This document shows positions 52,278-61,954 of a stretch of 64,000 nt of DNA, piece after piece. Source of the DNA: Klebsiella sp. BIGb0138 (GTDB lineage Bacteria; Pseudomonadota; Gammaproteobacteria; Enterobacterales; Enterobacteriaceae); assembly GCF_004342285.1 (NCBI RefSeq), contig NZ_SMCV01000006.1, positions 186,001 to 250,000 of the forward strand, in the 5' to 3' direction. The position numbers and the translations under genes are program-made. The notes under the pieces are model-generated. The model was not told the origin of the DNA and made no database searches. It was given only the letters and a program-made list of their open reading frames with translations. The first letter of the stretch is position 1. Each line of letters begins with the position of its first letter.

Positions 52278-53057
52278 TTAGTAGCTGCTGGCGCTCTTAC
52301 CGTCGCCGTGACCCAACGCTTTCAGCAGGCTGGCCAGCAGGCTGGATGCGCCAAAACGATAGTGGCGAGAGTCCGCCCAGTCAGCGCCAAACAGTTCATC
52401 GGCAATCGCCAGAAACTGCCGGGCGTCTTCGGCGCTACGTACGCCGCCCGCGGGCTTAAAGCCGACGGTTTTCTGCACGCCCATATCGCGGATCACTTCC
52501 AGCATGATACGCGCGCTTTCCGGCGTCGCGTTCACCGGTACTTTACCGGTAGAGGTTTTGATGAAATCCGCGCCTGCTTTGATAGAGATTTCAGACGCTT
52601 TACGGATTAATGCTTCTTCTTTCAGCTCACCGGTTTCGATGATCACTTTAAGCAGTACGTTGGCCGCCGCACAGGCTTCCTTGCAGGCTTTTACCAGATC
52701 GAAGCCGACCTGTTCGTTGCCGGCGATCAGCGCGCGGTACGGGAATACCACGTCAACTTCATCCGCGCCGTAGGCAATCGCCGCGCGGGTTTCCGCCAGC
52801 GCGATATCGATATCATCGTTACCGTGCGGGAAGTTGGTTACCGTGGCGATACGGATGTCCGGGGTGCCCTGCGCGTTCAGCGTTTTGCGAGCGATCGGGA
52901 TAAAGCGCGGATAGATGCAGATAGCCGCGGTATTGCCTACCGGCGTTTGCGCCTGATGGCACAGCGCGATCACCTTCTCATTGGTGTCATCGTCATTCAG
53001 CGTGGTCAGGTCCATCAGTTTCAACGCGCGCAGGCTGCTTGCAGATAAATCAGTCAT
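52278..53057 (-). CDS. deoC: deoxyribose-phosphate aldolase
   Basis: Splits deoxyribose-5-P into acetaldehyde and glyceraldehyde-3-P. The Schiff-base lysine is Lys167 in [11 protein letters not shown] and the assisting Lys201 is in [10 protein letters not shown]. 259 residues as in E. coli. First gene of the deoCABD operon behind the CRP/CytR/DeoR promoter region. Confidence 0.98.
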   Translation of the reverse strand: MTDLSASSLRALKLMDLTTLNDDDTNEKVIALCHQAQTPVGNTAAICIYPRFIPIARKTLNAQGTPDIRIATVTNFPHGNDDIDIALAETRAAIAYGADEVDVVFPYRALIAGNEQVGFDLVKACKEACAAANVLLKVIIETGELKEEALIRKASEISIKAGADFIKTSTGKVPVNATPESARIMLEVIRDMGVQKTVGFKPAGGVRSAEDARQFLAIADELFGADWADSRHYRFGASSLLASLLKALGHGDGKSASSY

Positions 53058-53111
53058 TTCATACTCCGACGGCTTATTGCCGGTTCAATAGTTTGTTTCA
53101 CCTTGCGAGTC

Positions 53112-53213
53112 TGTGATTATTGTAACATCACCTCGCAGCCACACTTCGACACCCATCACAGTTAATGAAAACTAATTGCTAACTTGCATTAGAATAATGT
53201 GATGATTGTCACT
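53112..53213 (-). promoter_or_regulatory. deoP2 promoter with tandem CRP sites and degenerate DeoR operator
   Basis: CRP-1 (53145-53160, TTCGACACCCATCACA) and CRP-2 (53198-53213, TGTGATGATTGTCACT) have centres exactly 53 bp apart, the spacing of E. coli deoP2 where CytR bridges the two CRP dimers. With CRP-1 at -40.5 the start falls near 53112, and the minus-strand hexamer at 53124-53119 is TACAAT, a good -10. TGTTACAATAATCACA (53127-53112) covers it as a degenerate DeoR-type palindrome (consensus TGTTAGAATTCTAACA). Confidence 0.8.
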
Positions 53214-53288
53214 AAAAACGGTTCAGTACCGACCTTCTCCCGGCCCGACTATCTTTAAGCATAATCAAAATGGCTTACCGCGAGAGGA

Positions 53289-53304
53289 TGTTATTATTAT
53301 AACA
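53289..53304. promoter_or_regulatory. DeoR-type operator upstream (deoO1-like)
   Basis: TGTTATTATTATAACA has 6-bp half sites TGTTAT/ATAACA and matches the DeoR operator length and half-site pattern. Lying about 180 bp upstream of the deoP2 -10, it fits the upstream promoter deoP1/O1 that supports looping in E. coli. Confidence 0.6.
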
Positions 53305-53558
53305 TAAACTAACGTTCACTCTCGACAAAAACGGATGACATTTGTGCTGATAACGGCTTAATACCCGGCTATTTCATGAAAATAAAGGGGTTTATTTAAA
53401 AGCAAGGAATGATGGAATTATCACATCAGGAAGAAAAGCAGCGATAGATCTGATGCGGTGCGGAATCGAAAGGAATACGGCAATCGCTCTTTTCGCCCGT
53501 GACGCGTCGCGCGAAAACAAAACAATGGGCTGCGAAGGCGGGAAGACTCCCTGGCCCC
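53305..53558. other. remainder of the deoC-yjjV intergenic region
   Basis: The gene-free interval is 53058-53558. Beyond the deo control sites nothing coding is supported. E. coli carries yjjW-yjjI (a glycyl-radical enzyme and its activase) between deoC and yjjV; no remnant is visible. Confidence 0.5.
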
Positions 53559-54338
53559 TCACATTGCGTAGAACAATTCTTTTGTATTATTCATCAGGGC
53601 GTTAGCAATAACGTCAGCCGGTTCCTCGCGCAGTTCACACAGGGTGGCAAAGACGCGCGCCGCCTGTTCCGGCCGATTAGGCTGCCCCTGAAAGCCATTG
53701 AGCGGCATATCCGGGGCATCCGTTTCCAGCAGCAGCGCCGACAGCGGCAGACGCGCCATCACCTCACGGCTCTTACTGGCCCGCGGATAGGTGATGGTGC
53801 CACCCACGCCGATTTTATAGCCCGACTGCACAAAACGCTCCGCCTGCTGCAGACTGCCGGCAAAGCCGTGTACCACGCCGGTTCTGGGCAGCGCATGTCG
53901 TTTCAGCAGCATCGCCAGCTTATCGTGCGTGCGTCGGGAATGAAGAATCACCGGCAGGTCGTAGCGTTTTGCCAGCCGCAGCTGCGCCTCCAGCACCGCC
54001 TGCTGGCGCTCAAACTGCGGATCTTCACGATAGAGATCGAGACCGATCTCCCCCACCGCCACCAGCTTTCGCCCGCGCTGCTGCAGGCAGGCTTCAAGCT
54101 GTTCAAGACTGCGTTCATCGTGGCGTTCAATCGCAATAGGGTGCAAGCCTACGGCGGCGTACAAGGCATCGTGCTGTTCCGCCAGCGCCAGCACCCGGGG
54201 GAAATGTTCCGCCGCAATTGCCGGAACAATAATTTGCATCACGCCCGCTGCCGTGGCCCGGGCAAGACTCTCTGTTTCGTGACCGGCGAACGGCGGAAAA
54301 TCAAAATGGCAATGAGTATCAATAAACTGCAGCGTCAT
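53559..54338 (-). CDS. yjjV: TatD-family metal-dependent hydrolase YjjV
   Basis: Predicted metal-dependent DNase/hydrolase of the TatD family. The 259 residues match E. coli YjjV: metal motif FIDTHCHFD at the N-terminus, VGEIGLDL, PVILHSRRTHDK, VVHGFAGS and LLETDAPDMPL. The substrate is unknown. Its start overlaps the yjjU stop by 4 bp, so it is translated with yjjU. Confidence 0.92.
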   Translation of the reverse strand: MTLQFIDTHCHFDFPPFAGHETESLARATAAGVMQIIVPAIAAEHFPRVLALAEQHDALYAAVGLHPIAIERHDERSLEQLEACLQQRGRKLVAVGEIGLDLYREDPQFERQQAVLEAQLRLAKRYDLPVILHSRRTHDKLAMLLKRHALPRTGVVHGFAGSLQQAERFVQSGYKIGVGGTITYPRASKSREVMARLPLSALLLETDAPDMPLNGFQGQPNRPEQAARVFATLCELREEPADVIANALMNNTKELFYAM

Positions 54339-55408
54339 GCCAGATCCTCGTTATCAAAGCTGGCATCATTGGCCTGTGGGGCGGCGACGAAGGTTGCCTG
54401 ATGCGCGTCATTGGCGACAGACGCCGGCGGGACCACCACCGCAGTCGGTTGCACAACCCGCGGCATATGGCGCAGCAATGGCGGACGATCGGCAAGCAGC
54501 TTCCCGACCGTCGCCAGAAAGTAGCGCCCGCACTGACGGCCGGTTTTATAGTCTTCCAGCAGCGCCGGTAGACGACTCCCCAGGGCCATGCTTTTCAGCG
54601 GTTTCTGGGGAAAAATTTCGAGGATCCGCAGCTTACCCGGCGGCTTCTCAATAAACTGCTGAGTGGCGCGGTAGGTGGCTTCATGGTGTTGTACCAGATT
54701 CACAAACGGCTGCAGACTGCTTTCGCCCAGCCAGCGCTCCATTCGCTTAAACCACTGCGGGGTATAGTACATCTGCGAGGGCACCGTGCGGATCACCACG
54801 ATAGTCTGTGCCCCGCGTTTGGCCGCCTCCTGAACGGGAATCGCATCGCTGACGCCGCCGTCCAGATAGCTGATACCGTCCAGCATGACGCCGCTGCGAT
54901 AAAAACCGGGAATCGCGCTCGAGGCGCGGATCAGATCAAGCCAGGTATTTTGCGTGGGGGAAAAGTAGTTTGGCGTATAGTCATCGCCGCGGCAGGCGCA
55001 CATCCACAGCTCTTTCCCTTGGGCGAAACGCTCCTCCGCATAGCTCATCGCCAGCGGCATTTTTTGCGATGTCGTCGCCACCAGCCAGTCGAGGTCGATC
55101 AGGTTGCCGCCGCGGACAAAGCGCATGGGATCGAAAAATTCGCGGGCGGTGGTGTAGCGGGTGATGACCTTACGCGCATAGCCCTGCTGGTTACACATAT
55201 ACGCCGACAGGTTCTGCGCCCCGGCAGATGTTCCGAGCATAATGTCGAAAGGGTTGAATCCGGCGCGCATAAACTCATCCAGCACCCCGGCGGTAAAAAT
55301 CCCTCGCTGACCGCCGCCTTCGCACACCAGGCCTAACCTGCCCGGTTCAAACGGCTTCACTGATAACGGCGCAATATTGCCTAACGTTACGGGAATTCGC
55401 TGCCCCAC
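54335..55408 (-). CDS. yjjU: patatin-like phospholipase YjjU
   Basis: Predicted serine acyl hydrolase. The patatin domain (~25-220) has the oxyanion loop GGGQRGIFTAG (31-41), nucleophile Ser61 in GTSAGAQNL, and catalytic Asp in LDGGVSDAIPV (~180). 357 residues as in E. coli. The C-terminal tail after ~320 is low-complexity. It is followed by yjjV with a 4-bp overlap. Confidence 0.92.
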   Translation of the reverse strand: MGQRIPVTLGNIAPLSVKPFEPGRLGLVCEGGGQRGIFTAGVLDEFMRAGFNPFDIMLGTSAGAQNLSAYMCNQQGYARKVITRYTTAREFFDPMRFVRGGNLIDLDWLVATTSQKMPLAMSYAEERFAQGKELWMCACRGDDYTPNYFSPTQNTWLDLIRASSAIPGFYRSGVMLDGISYLDGGVSDAIPVQEAAKRGAQTIVVIRTVPSQMYYTPQWFKRMERWLGESSLQPFVNLVQHHEATYRATQQFIEKPPGKLRILEIFPQKPLKSMALGSRLPALLEDYKTGRQCGRYFLATVGKLLADRPPLLRHMPRVVQPTAVVVPPASVANDAHQATFVAAPQANDASFDNEDLA

Positions 55409-55475
55409 CCTGCTTTCCTGTTCTGTTTATTCTATTACAACAATGTAACGTCATTTTTATACCCCTGAAACGGCG

Positions 55476-55500
55476 AAAGCCAGTCACAAGGACTGGCTTT
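55476..55500 (-). terminator. hairpin between ytjA and yjjU
   Basis: A perfect 10-bp stem AAAGCCAGTC/GACTGGCTTT (55476-55485 with 55491-55500) with a 5-base loop. The T-run is short, so it is probably a terminator for ytjA. Confidence 0.6.
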
Positions 55501-55560
55501 ATGTAAAACTGTATGTCTTGAATGCGTTTTTGGCGACTTAGGCCGGGGTTAAAACGGCCG

Positions 55561-55722
55561 CTATGGGCGCCGGCGCCCGGTGAACAGACTGACCAGGAAC
55601 AGAATGATACCGACCACAAAGACAATTTTCGCCGCCCAGGCCGCGGTACCCGCCAGGCTACCAAATCCTAAAGCTGCGGCAATTAAGGCGATGACCAGAA
55701 AAATAATGCCCCATCGAAACAT
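55561..55722 (-). CDS. ytjA: DUF1328 small membrane protein YtjA
   Basis: A 53-residue protein, [20 protein letters not shown] and then a second hydrophobic helix ([15 protein letters not shown]) ending GRRRP. It differs from E. coli YtjA at only a few positions. It is a predicted two-helix inner-membrane protein of unknown function; relatives are induced by general stress in some bacteria. GGAG lies just upstream of the ATG. Placed between osmY and yjjU as in E. coli. Confidence 0.92.
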   Translation of the reverse strand: MFRWGIIFLVIALIAAALGFGSLAGTAAWAAKIVFVVGIILFLVSLFTGRRRP

Positions 55723-55832
55723 AATGCTCTCCTTACCATAGTGGATAACGGTCGCTTTTCTGCGCGCTCAGGCTGCGCATACACCAACCCTGTCGTGCTC
55801 TTATTAACGGCAATAAATAAGAATGAATGGAA

Positions 55833-56447
55833 TTATTTAACGCTGAGATTATTTTCGACGCGTTTCACGCCCGAAACGGCTTTCGCAATATCGCCCGCTC
55901 GCTCCGCCTGCTGGCGAGAGTCAACGGTACCGGAGAGACGCACGGTTCCGGCGCTGGTTTCAACGGTGACTTTTCGCGACGGGACGATATCATCCGCCAA
56001 CAGTTTGGCTTTGATTTCACTGGTCACAGCGGTGTCTCCCGCATAGCCCTTCAGACTTGCCGACGGCTCTTTTTCCAGCACGCTAAGCTTGTCATCAACG
56101 GAAGCGACGCCTTTAACCTCTTTCGCCACCTTAACCGCCTGCTCCTGCTGCGCCTTGCTGTCCACAGAGCCGCTCAGCGTGACCGCTTTATTCTCCGTTT
56201 TCACTGAGATATCGGTGCTGCTGATACTTTTATCGTCGATCAGCGCCGCTTTCACCCTGGCGGTGATGGTGCTGTCGTCCATAAAATCGCCGACCTTGTT
56301 CAGTGAGCTATCGACAGCCTGACCCGCGCTATTGGCAACAGACTTTGCGCTATCCGTCGTCGAGTTATCTGCATATGCCGAGGCGCTTATCATGGCCGAG
56401 CCTAAGAAGAGAGCCAGCAACGTCCCGGCATTCTTTAGTCTTGTCAT
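55833..56447 (-). CDS. osmY: hyperosmotically inducible periplasmic protein OsmY
   Basis: Sigma-S-dependent periplasmic chaperone-like protein. The 204 residues have a signal peptide (cleaved after AYA, ~28) and two BON domains (~57-123 and ~135-203), each with the [19 protein letters not shown]-type pattern. I start at 56447 ([11 protein letters not shown]); the longer frame to 56483 includes the ribosome site GAGGG. E. coli OsmY is 201 residues. Confidence 0.95.
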   Translation of the reverse strand: MTRLKNAGTLLALFLGSAMISASAYADNSTTDSAKSVANSAGQAVDSSLNKVGDFMDDSTITARVKAALIDDKSISSTDISVKTENKAVTLSGSVDSKAQQEQAVKVAKEVKGVASVDDKLSVLEKEPSASLKGYAGDTAVTSEIKAKLLADDIVPSRKVTVETSAGTVRLSGTVDSRQQAERAGDIAKAVSGVKRVENNLSVK

Positions 56448-56621
56448 CGTTATGCCCTCGTTATTTCTGTTTCGGTAAAACAAAATAAGTAGCTTATTAA
56501 GCCAGAATTTTAAAAATTACTTATTAAATATAGTAGAAGGCGATGAAGCAGACGGGAAATATGCACAAAAAATCAGTATGGCGGGGATATTTAAGAACTT
56601 TCTACAATGCCAGGAACAGGT

Positions 56622-56656
56622 AAAAAAAGCGTGGAGCGCAGCGCGAGCCGCGCTCC
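56622..56656 (-). terminator. prfC terminator
   Basis: Stem GGAGCGC/GCGCTCC (56633-56639 with 56650-56656) is followed on the minus strand by seven T residues (56628-56622). It starts 8 bp after the prfC stop. Confidence 0.85.
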
Positions 56657-56664
56657 GGAAGGGA

Positions 56665-58254
56665 TTAGTGCTCGCGAGTTTTGCGGAACAACACTTCAGG
56701 ATAACGTTCCTGCGTCAGATTCAGGTTAACCATCGTAGGGGCGATATAGGTCAAATTATCACCGCCATCGAGGGCCAGCTGAATTTCGTTTTTACGCTTA
56801 AACTCCTCAAACTTTTTCACGTCGGTTGATTCCACCCAACGCGCGGTCGCCACGTTCACCGATTCGTAAATCGCTTCAACGTTGTATTCGCTCTTCAGGC
56901 GGGCAACAACCACGTCAAACTGCAGCACACCGACGGCGCCGACAATCAGATCGTTATTGGCGATCGGACGGAAGACCTGCACCGCCCCCTCTTCGGAGAG
57001 CTGAACCAGCCCTTTCAGCAGCTGTTTCTGTTTCAGCGGATCCTTAAGACGAATACGACGGAACAGCTCCGGTGCGAAGTTCGGGATACCGGTGAACTTC
57101 ATCATTTCGCCCTGGGTGAAAGTATCGCCAATCTGAATGGTTCCGTGGTTGTGCAACCCGATGATATCGCCCGGATAAGCCTCTTCAACGTGCGAGCGGT
57201 CGCCGGCCATAAAGGTCAGCGCGTCGGAAATAACCACATCTTTACCGATACGCACCTGGCGCAGCTTCATGCCCTTCTCATATTTACCGGACACCACGCG
57301 CATAAAGGCCACGCGGTCGCGGTGTTTCGGGTCCATGTTGGCCTGAATTTTAAAGACGAAGCCGGTGAACTTGTCTTCTGCCGCCGTCACTTCACGGGTA
57401 TCCGTTTTACGCGGCATCGGCGCGGGCGCCCACTCAACCAGGCCGTCCAGCATATGATCGACGCCGAAGTTACCCAATGCGGTACCGAAGAAGACCGGGG
57501 TAATTTCGCCTGCGAGGAACAGCTCTTTATCAAATTCGTTCGAGGCGCCCTGCACCAGCTCCAGCTCATCGCGCAGCTGCTGGGCCAGATCTTCGCCCAC
57601 CGCCCGATCGAGATCCGGGTTGTTCAGTCCTTTAACGATCCGCACTTCCTGGATGGTGTGGCCCTTGCCGGTCTGATACAGGTAGGTTTCATCTTTATAC
57701 AGATGGTATACGCCCTTAAACAGTTTACCGCAGCCAATCGGCCAGGTGATCGGCGCGCAGCCGATTTTCAGCTCGTTTTCCACTTCATCCAGCAGCTCCA
57801 TCGGATCGCGGATATCACGGTCGAGCTTGTTCATAAAGGTCAGGATCGGCGTATCGCGCAGACGGGTCACTTCCATCAGCTTACGGGTACGATCTTCAAC
57901 GCCTTTTGCCGCATCGATCACCATCAGGCAGCAGTCCACCGCCGTCAGCGTACGGTAAGTATCTTCGGAGAAGTCTTCGTGGCCCGGGGTGTCCAGCAGG
58001 TTAACCAGGCTACCGTGATACGGGAACTGCATCACCGAGGTGGTAATGGAGATACCACGCTGCTTTTCCATCTCCATCCAGTCAGATTTTGCATGCTGGC
58101 TGGAGCCGCGGCCTTTTACGCTGCCGGCGGTCTGAATCGCCTGTCCGAACAGCAGCACCTTTTCGGTGATGGTGGTTTTACCGGCATCCGGGTGAGAAAT
58201 AATGGCAAAAGTGCGGCGCTTAGCCACCTCTTGCAGATAAGGAGACAACGTCAT
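56665..58254 (-). CDS. prfC: peptide chain release factor 3
   Basis: GTPase that recycles RF1/RF2 after termination. G motifs: SHPDAGKTT (G1), DTPGHEDF (G3) and MNKLDRD (G4), followed by domains II and III. The 529 residues equal E. coli RF3. Single gene behind yjjG (91 bp) with a clear terminator. Confidence 0.98.
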   Translation of the reverse strand: MTLSPYLQEVAKRRTFAIISHPDAGKTTITEKVLLFGQAIQTAGSVKGRGSSQHAKSDWMEMEKQRGISITTSVMQFPYHGSLVNLLDTPGHEDFSEDTYRTLTAVDCCLMVIDAAKGVEDRTRKLMEVTRLRDTPILTFMNKLDRDIRDPMELLDEVENELKIGCAPITWPIGCGKLFKGVYHLYKDETYLYQTGKGHTIQEVRIVKGLNNPDLDRAVGEDLAQQLRDELELVQGASNEFDKELFLAGEITPVFFGTALGNFGVDHMLDGLVEWAPAPMPRKTDTREVTAAEDKFTGFVFKIQANMDPKHRDRVAFMRVVSGKYEKGMKLRQVRIGKDVVISDALTFMAGDRSHVEEAYPGDIIGLHNHGTIQIGDTFTQGEMMKFTGIPNFAPELFRRIRLKDPLKQKQLLKGLVQLSEEGAVQVFRPIANNDLIVGAVGVLQFDVVVARLKSEYNVEAIYESVNVATARWVESTDVKKFEEFKRKNEIQLALDGGDNLTYIAPTMVNLNLTQERYPEVLFRKTREH

Positions 58255-58345
58255 AATTCAATCTTCTTAGTAAACGCGGCAACCGGCCACGCATGTTGAA
58301 TACGAAAAATTGCGGCTATTTTACCCATCAATAGGGGGGAGGCAA

Positions 58346-59023
58346 TCAGTGTTTACACAGGAGCTGCTCCAGTTCGCTTAAAGAGGCCACCGTCCAGTCC
58401 GGCTGGAGGTCCGCAGGCAGTTCGCGCTGATGGGCATTCAGCCAGCAGGTCGCGAGGCCCGCGTTCACACCGCCGCGAATATCGGACTCCGCCGTATCTC
58501 CCACCATCAGCACGCGGGAACGTTCGGGGTGGCCCGCCTGCGCCAGCGCGTAATCAAAAATGCGCGCATCCGGCTTCGCCACGCCCACTTCTTCAGAAAT
58601 AATCAGTAAATCAAAGTGATCGCGCAGCCCGGTGCGCTCCAGCCGGATCTGCTGTAACGACGTAAATCCGTTGGTGATGATGCCCATCTTGACCTTGCCC
58701 TGCAGCGCGTTCAGCAGCGATACCGCCCCCGGCAGCGGGGCGCAAATCTCAGCCATGGCGTTCATGAACGCGTCGTTGAGCTCGCCCGGCGGCACGCTGA
58801 GGCGTTCGGCCCAGCTATCAAAACGCTGATGCTGTAGCTGCAAAGCGGTGATAGCGCCGTTCTGGTAATCCACCCACAGCGGCTTATTCACGGCCTGATA
58901 GTCCTGAAAATCTTCGGCGGTAAAGGTCACGCTATAGTCGAGAAACATGCGCTGTAAACCGGTAAAAGAGTCAAACGTAAACAGCGTTTCGTCGGCATCA
59001 AAGAAAATCCAGTCCCACTTCAT
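58346..59023 (-). CDS. yjjG: pyrimidine 5'-nucleotidase YjjG
   Basis: HAD-family house-cleaning nucleotidase acting on dUMP, dTMP, UMP and noncanonical pyrimidine nucleotides. Nucleophile motif FFDADETLF (Asp9/Asp11), ITNGFTSLQ (motif II), [11 protein letters not shown] (motif III) and [13 protein letters not shown] (motif IV). The start at 59023 ([12 protein letters not shown]) gives 225 residues as in E. coli; the 16-residue extension to 59071 is not conserved. Same strand as rimI, 103 bp downstream of it. Confidence 0.95.
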   Translation of the reverse strand: MKWDWIFFDADETLFTFDSFTGLQRMFLDYSVTFTAEDFQDYQAVNKPLWVDYQNGAITALQLQHQRFDSWAERLSVPPGELNDAFMNAMAEICAPLPGAVSLLNALQGKVKMGIITNGFTSLQQIRLERTGLRDHFDLLIISEEVGVAKPDARIFDYALAQAGHPERSRVLMVGDTAESDIRGGVNAGLATCWLNAHQRELPADLQPDWTVASLSELEQLLCKH

Positions 59024-59126
59024 CGTATCACCTTGTCGTTGCCCACCCCGTAGGCATAGTTGTTGCAGCAAGTCTGAACACCACCGGCTCCGACTTACCC
59101 ATAAAAAACCCTACCGCGCCAGGCTG

Positions 59127-59573
59127 TTACATACTTATCGGCAGCGCCATGACGATCGCATCCTCACGCCCGTCGGCCGTGGGGTAATAGTTGCGGCGAA
59201 GGGTTGCCTCGTTAAAGCCTAAACTTTCATAGAGGGCGATAGCGGCGGCGTTAGACGCGCGCACCTCCAGCCACAGCGTCACGACGCCGCGCTTTTCGAC
59301 TTCATCAATCACCCGTTCCAGCAGCGCGCGCCCAAGGCCGCGTCGCTGAAAAGCCGGATCGACGGCGATGTTGAACAGGGTCGCCTCGTCCAGCACAATT
59401 TGCGTAATCGCGAATGCCGCCATCTCCCCATCGACCGCCAGCTGAAGATTCAGGTAGCGTTCGCCCTGATTGCTGGCAAAGGTGTGTTCACTCCACGGAA
59501 AAGCGTGGGCGCGTTGTTCTATTTGCCAGGCACGGGGCAAATCAGCCGTGTTGAGGGTAGAAATCGTGTTCAT
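59127..59573 (-). CDS. rimI: ribosomal protein S18 N-alpha-acetyltransferase
   Basis: GNAT enzyme acetylating the N-terminal alanine of S18. The acetyl-CoA loop is QRRGLGRAL; LWLEVRASNAAAIALYESLG and RRNYYP complete the fold. The start at 59573 (MNTISTLNTADLP) gives 148 residues as in E. coli; it lies inside the end of holD, overlapping by 32 bp, so translation is coupled. Confidence 0.95.
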   Translation of the reverse strand: MNTISTLNTADLPRAWQIEQRAHAFPWSEHTFASNQGERYLNLQLAVDGEMAAFAITQIVLDEATLFNIAVDPAFQRRGLGRALLERVIDEVEKRGVVTLWLEVRASNAAAIALYESLGFNEATLRRNYYPTADGREDAIVMALPISM

Positions 59574-59955
59574 GTGCGCAGATTTGTTGCCAGAGCGCCA
59601 TTCGGGCAGACGCGCTGGTCTGGAGTTCATCAAAAGCGGGCGTTGAGACCTGGGCGCCCGCCAGCAGTAACGGTGTGTCAGTGCCCAGCAGCCAGCTGTT
59701 GCAGCGGCTATCCTGCGGCAACATCGCCACGCGATCCGGCGTCAACTGCAGCACCTGATCCGGCGTCAGCGCCAGCGCGCGTAAAATATCGCTGATTAGC
59801 GGTTCAGTTAGCGACGGCGGGTTTTCCGCCACCATCAGCAAACGAATATGCCCGGGAAGCGAGATAGCGATTTCGCCCTGCAACGCCCCGGGGCGACGCA
59901 GCGACCACTGGGTAATACCCAGCTGCTGTAATTGCCAGTCTCGTCGGGAAGTCAT
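59542..59955 (-). CDS. holD: DNA polymerase III psi subunit
   Basis: Psi subunit of the clamp-loader complex, bridging chi (and through it SSB) to the gamma/tau assembly. The 137 residues match E. coli HolD, starting MTSRRDWQLQQLGITQWSLR, with the conserved N-terminal chi/gamma-binding region. Overlaps rimI by 32 bp; divergent from rsmC. Confidence 0.95.
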   Translation of the reverse strand: MTSRRDWQLQQLGITQWSLRRPGALQGEIAISLPGHIRLLMVAENPPSLTEPLISDILRALALTPDQVLQLTPDRVAMLPQDSRCNSWLLGTDTPLLLAGAQVSTPAFDELQTSASARMALWQQICAHEHDFYPQHG

Positions 59956-60159
59956 AGCGAAACACTCCTGTTAATCAAGCGCGCAATATAGCAAATCCGT
60001 GGTATCTGCGCCAACAAACTCCATACATTGCGCAGCAACGCCGCACGTCGTCGCGGCCATCAGGCAATATGGCGTCCGACAGCGCCAATAGCGCCAACAA
60101 AGAGGCAGCCTCAAGGATAACGTGTATAATCGGCGCCAGTCTTAATGAAGGAGTGTTTC

Positions 60160-61188
60160 ATGTCTGCTTTTACCCCGGCAAGTGAAGTCTTGCTGCGCCA
60201 CAGTGATGATTTCGAACCCGCACGCGTTCTGTTTGCCGGTGACCTGCAGGATGACCTGCCAGCACGCCTGGACACTGCAGCCAGCCGCGCCCATACCCAG
60301 CAGTTTCACCACTGGCAGGTCCTGAACCGCCAGATGGGCGATAACGTCCGTTTCAGCCTGGTGGCTGAAGCCAGCGACGTCGCCGATTGCGATACGCTGA
60401 TTTACTACTGGCCGAAGAACAAGCCGGAAGCACAGTTTCAGTTGATGAACCTGCTTTCGCTGCTGCCGGTGGGCAGCGATGTTTTCGTCGTCGGCGAAAA
60501 CCGCAGCGGCGTGCGCAGCGCCGAGCAGATACTCGCCGAATATGTCCCCCTGAGCAAAGTGGACAGCGCGCGCCGCTGCGGGCTGTATCACGGGCGTCTG
60601 GAAAAACAGCCGGGCTTCGATCCGCAGCAGTTCTGGGGCGAATACCCGCTGGAAAATCTGACGATTAAGACCCTGCCTGGCGTATTCAGCCGCGATGGGC
60701 TGGATATCGGCAGCCAGCTGTTACTCTCCACCCTGACCCCGCACACCAAAGGGAAAGTGCTTGATGTCGGCTGCGGCGCAGGGGTGCTGGCGACCGTGCT
60801 GGCCAGCCATTCGCCGAAGGTGCGCTTAACGCTGTGTGACGTCAGCGCGCCAGCGGTCGAAGCCAGCCGCGCGACGCTCGCCGCAAACGGCATTGAAGGC
60901 GAAGTCTTCGCCAGCAACGTGTTCTCCGAAGTGAACGGTCGTTTCGACATGATTATCTCCAACCCGCCGTTCCACGATGGCCTGCAGACCAGCCAGGAAG
61001 CCGCGCAAACCCTGATTCGCGGTGCGGTACGTCACCTGAACAGCGGCGGAGAGCTGCGCATTGTCGCCAACGCCTTCCTGCCATATCCGGATGTGCTGGA
61101 TGAAATCTTCGGCTTCCATGAAGTGATCGCCCAGACCGGCCGCTTTAAGGTCTACCGGACCGTGATGACCCGTCAGGCGAAAAAATAA
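60160..61188 (+). CDS. rsmC: 16S rRNA m2G1207 methyltransferase RsmC
   Basis: Methylates G1207 in the 30S head. Two tandem methyltransferase-like domains: a degenerate N-terminal one (1-~160) and a catalytic C-terminal one with SAM loop [10 protein letters not shown] and catalytic ISNPPFHDG. The ATG at 60160 gives 342 residues (E. coli 343), with AAGGAG upstream; the extension to 60145 would include that ribosome site. Followed by a terminator, then the leu tRNA operon. Confidence 0.97.
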   Translation: MSAFTPASEVLLRHSDDFEPARVLFAGDLQDDLPARLDTAASRAHTQQFHHWQVLNRQMGDNVRFSLVAEASDVADCDTLIYYWPKNKPEAQFQLMNLLSLLPVGSDVFVVGENRSGVRSAEQILAEYVPLSKVDSARRCGLYHGRLEKQPGFDPQQFWGEYPLENLTIKTLPGVFSRDGLDIGSQLLLSTLTPHTKGKVLDVGCGAGVLATVLASHSPKVRLTLCDVSAPAVEASRATLAANGIEGEVFASNVFSEVNGRFDMIISNPPFHDGLQTSQEAAQTLIRGAVRHLNSGGELRIVANAFLPYPDVLDEIFGFHEVIAQTGRFKVYRTVMTRQAKK

Positions 61189-61200
61189 CGCTTCCCCTCT

Positions 61201-61231
61201 CCGGCGACGGGCCAGCCACGTCGCCGGTTTT
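61201..61231 (+). terminator. rsmC terminator
   Basis: An 8-bp stem CCGGCGAC/GTCGCCGG (61201-61208 with 61220-61227, 11-base loop) is followed by TTTT. It starts 13 bp after the rsmC stop. Confidence 0.8.
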
Positions 61232-61285
61232 ACCCCCGTATTCGGCCATTTTTGCAACAATCAATTCAAGCGATACAATTAACTA

Positions 61286-61313
61286 TTGACGAATAGCTGA
61301 AAACCACTAGAAT
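61286..61313 (+). promoter_or_regulatory. stable-RNA promoter of the leu tRNA operon
   Basis: TTGACG (61286-61291), 16-bp spacer, TAGAAT (61308-61313), then the GC-rich discriminator GCGCCTCCG, typical of stringently controlled rRNA/tRNA promoters. It is about 40 bp before the first tRNA. Confidence 0.8.
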
Positions 61314-61355
61314 GCGCCTCCGTGGTAACGATACTTTTATCAGTATCGATGGTAT

Positions 61356-61442
61356 GCGAAGGTGGCGGAATTGGTAGACGCGCTAGCTTCAGGTGTTAGT
61401 GTCCTTACGGACGTGGGGGTTCAAGTCCCCCCCCTCGCACCA
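61356..61442 (+). tRNA. leuV: tRNA-Leu (CAG), first of three
   Basis: An 87-nt class II tRNA with encoded CCA. The acceptor GCGAAGG pairs with CCCTCGC-type 3' strand, with a long variable arm, GGTTCAAGTCC T-arm and anticodon CAG at 61390-61392. First of a tandem trio; symbol assigned by order from the promoter, following the E. coli leuVPQ operon. Confidence 0.97.
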
Positions 61443-61470
61443 TAAACCACGCAGATATCGCTCGCACTGT

Positions 61471-61557
61471 GCGAAGGTGGCGGAATTGGTAGACGCGCTA
61501 GCTTCAGGTGTTAGTGTTCTTACGGACGTGGGGGTTCAAGTCCCCCCCCTCGCACCA
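61471..61557 (+). tRNA. leuP: tRNA-Leu (CAG), second of three
   Basis: Identical to the first copy except for one base in the variable arm (T at 61518 where copies 1 and 3 have C). Anticodon CAG at 61505-61507. It is 28 nt after the first copy. The substitution changes a C:G to a T:G pair in the variable arm and should be tolerated. Confidence 0.97.
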
Positions 61558-61587
61558 ACGAAGCGATATCAAAATTAAGAATACTGT

Positions 61588-61674
61588 GCGAAGGTGGCGG
61601 AATTGGTAGACGCGCTAGCTTCAGGTGTTAGTGTCCTTACGGACGTGGGGGTTCAAGTCCCCCCCCTCGCACCA
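61588..61674 (+). tRNA. leuQ: tRNA-Leu (CAG), third of three
   Basis: Identical to the first copy; anticodon CAG at 61622-61624; 30 nt after the second copy. No strong terminator is visible in the short gap before the convergent yjjZ stop at 61697. Confidence 0.97.
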
Positions 61675-61696
61675 ATATTCTTACCCTTCTTTTGCA

Positions 61697-61936
61697 TTAT
61701 CCCATCAGCTTTAAATTCAACGTCATCAGCATTATCCCACTGATCAACGCGACGCAAGACGGCAGCAACACGAAATGGCGCAATTGTCGGTGCCAGATCA
61801 TTAATGCCGACATCAGCATTCCGACCGTCACCAGCCCACGCCAGGCCTCCACCGACAGATCGGCAAACCCCAGAACAGCAATCAATACGCCAGGAAGTAG
61901 CACACCCCATCCACTGCCTAAAGTTCGCTGCAACAT
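61697..61936 (-). CDS. yjjZ: DUF1435 membrane protein YjjZ
   Basis: A 79-residue, strongly hydrophobic protein starting MLQRTLGSGWGVLLPGVL, with about three membrane segments; DUF1435 family, function unknown. The start at 61936 has GAGAGGTG upstream; the longer frame to 61999 runs through the Fur box and is rejected. It is next to fhuF in enterobacteria and E. coli yjjZ is reported as Fur-repressed, in keeping with the Fur box here. Confidence 0.85.
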   Translation of the reverse strand: MLQRTLGSGWGVLLPGVLIAVLGFADLSVEAWRGLVTVGMLMSALMIWHRQLRHFVLLPSCVALISGIMLMTLNLKLMG

Positions 61937-61954
61937 GTTTTCACCTCTCAAAAC

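Noticed and set aside
61356-61674. Regularly spaced repeats, possible CRISPR-like array
   Set aside because: They are three complete tRNA-Leu genes with anticodon CAG, acceptor stems and CCA ends; the spacers of 28 and 30 nt are tRNA precursor spacers.
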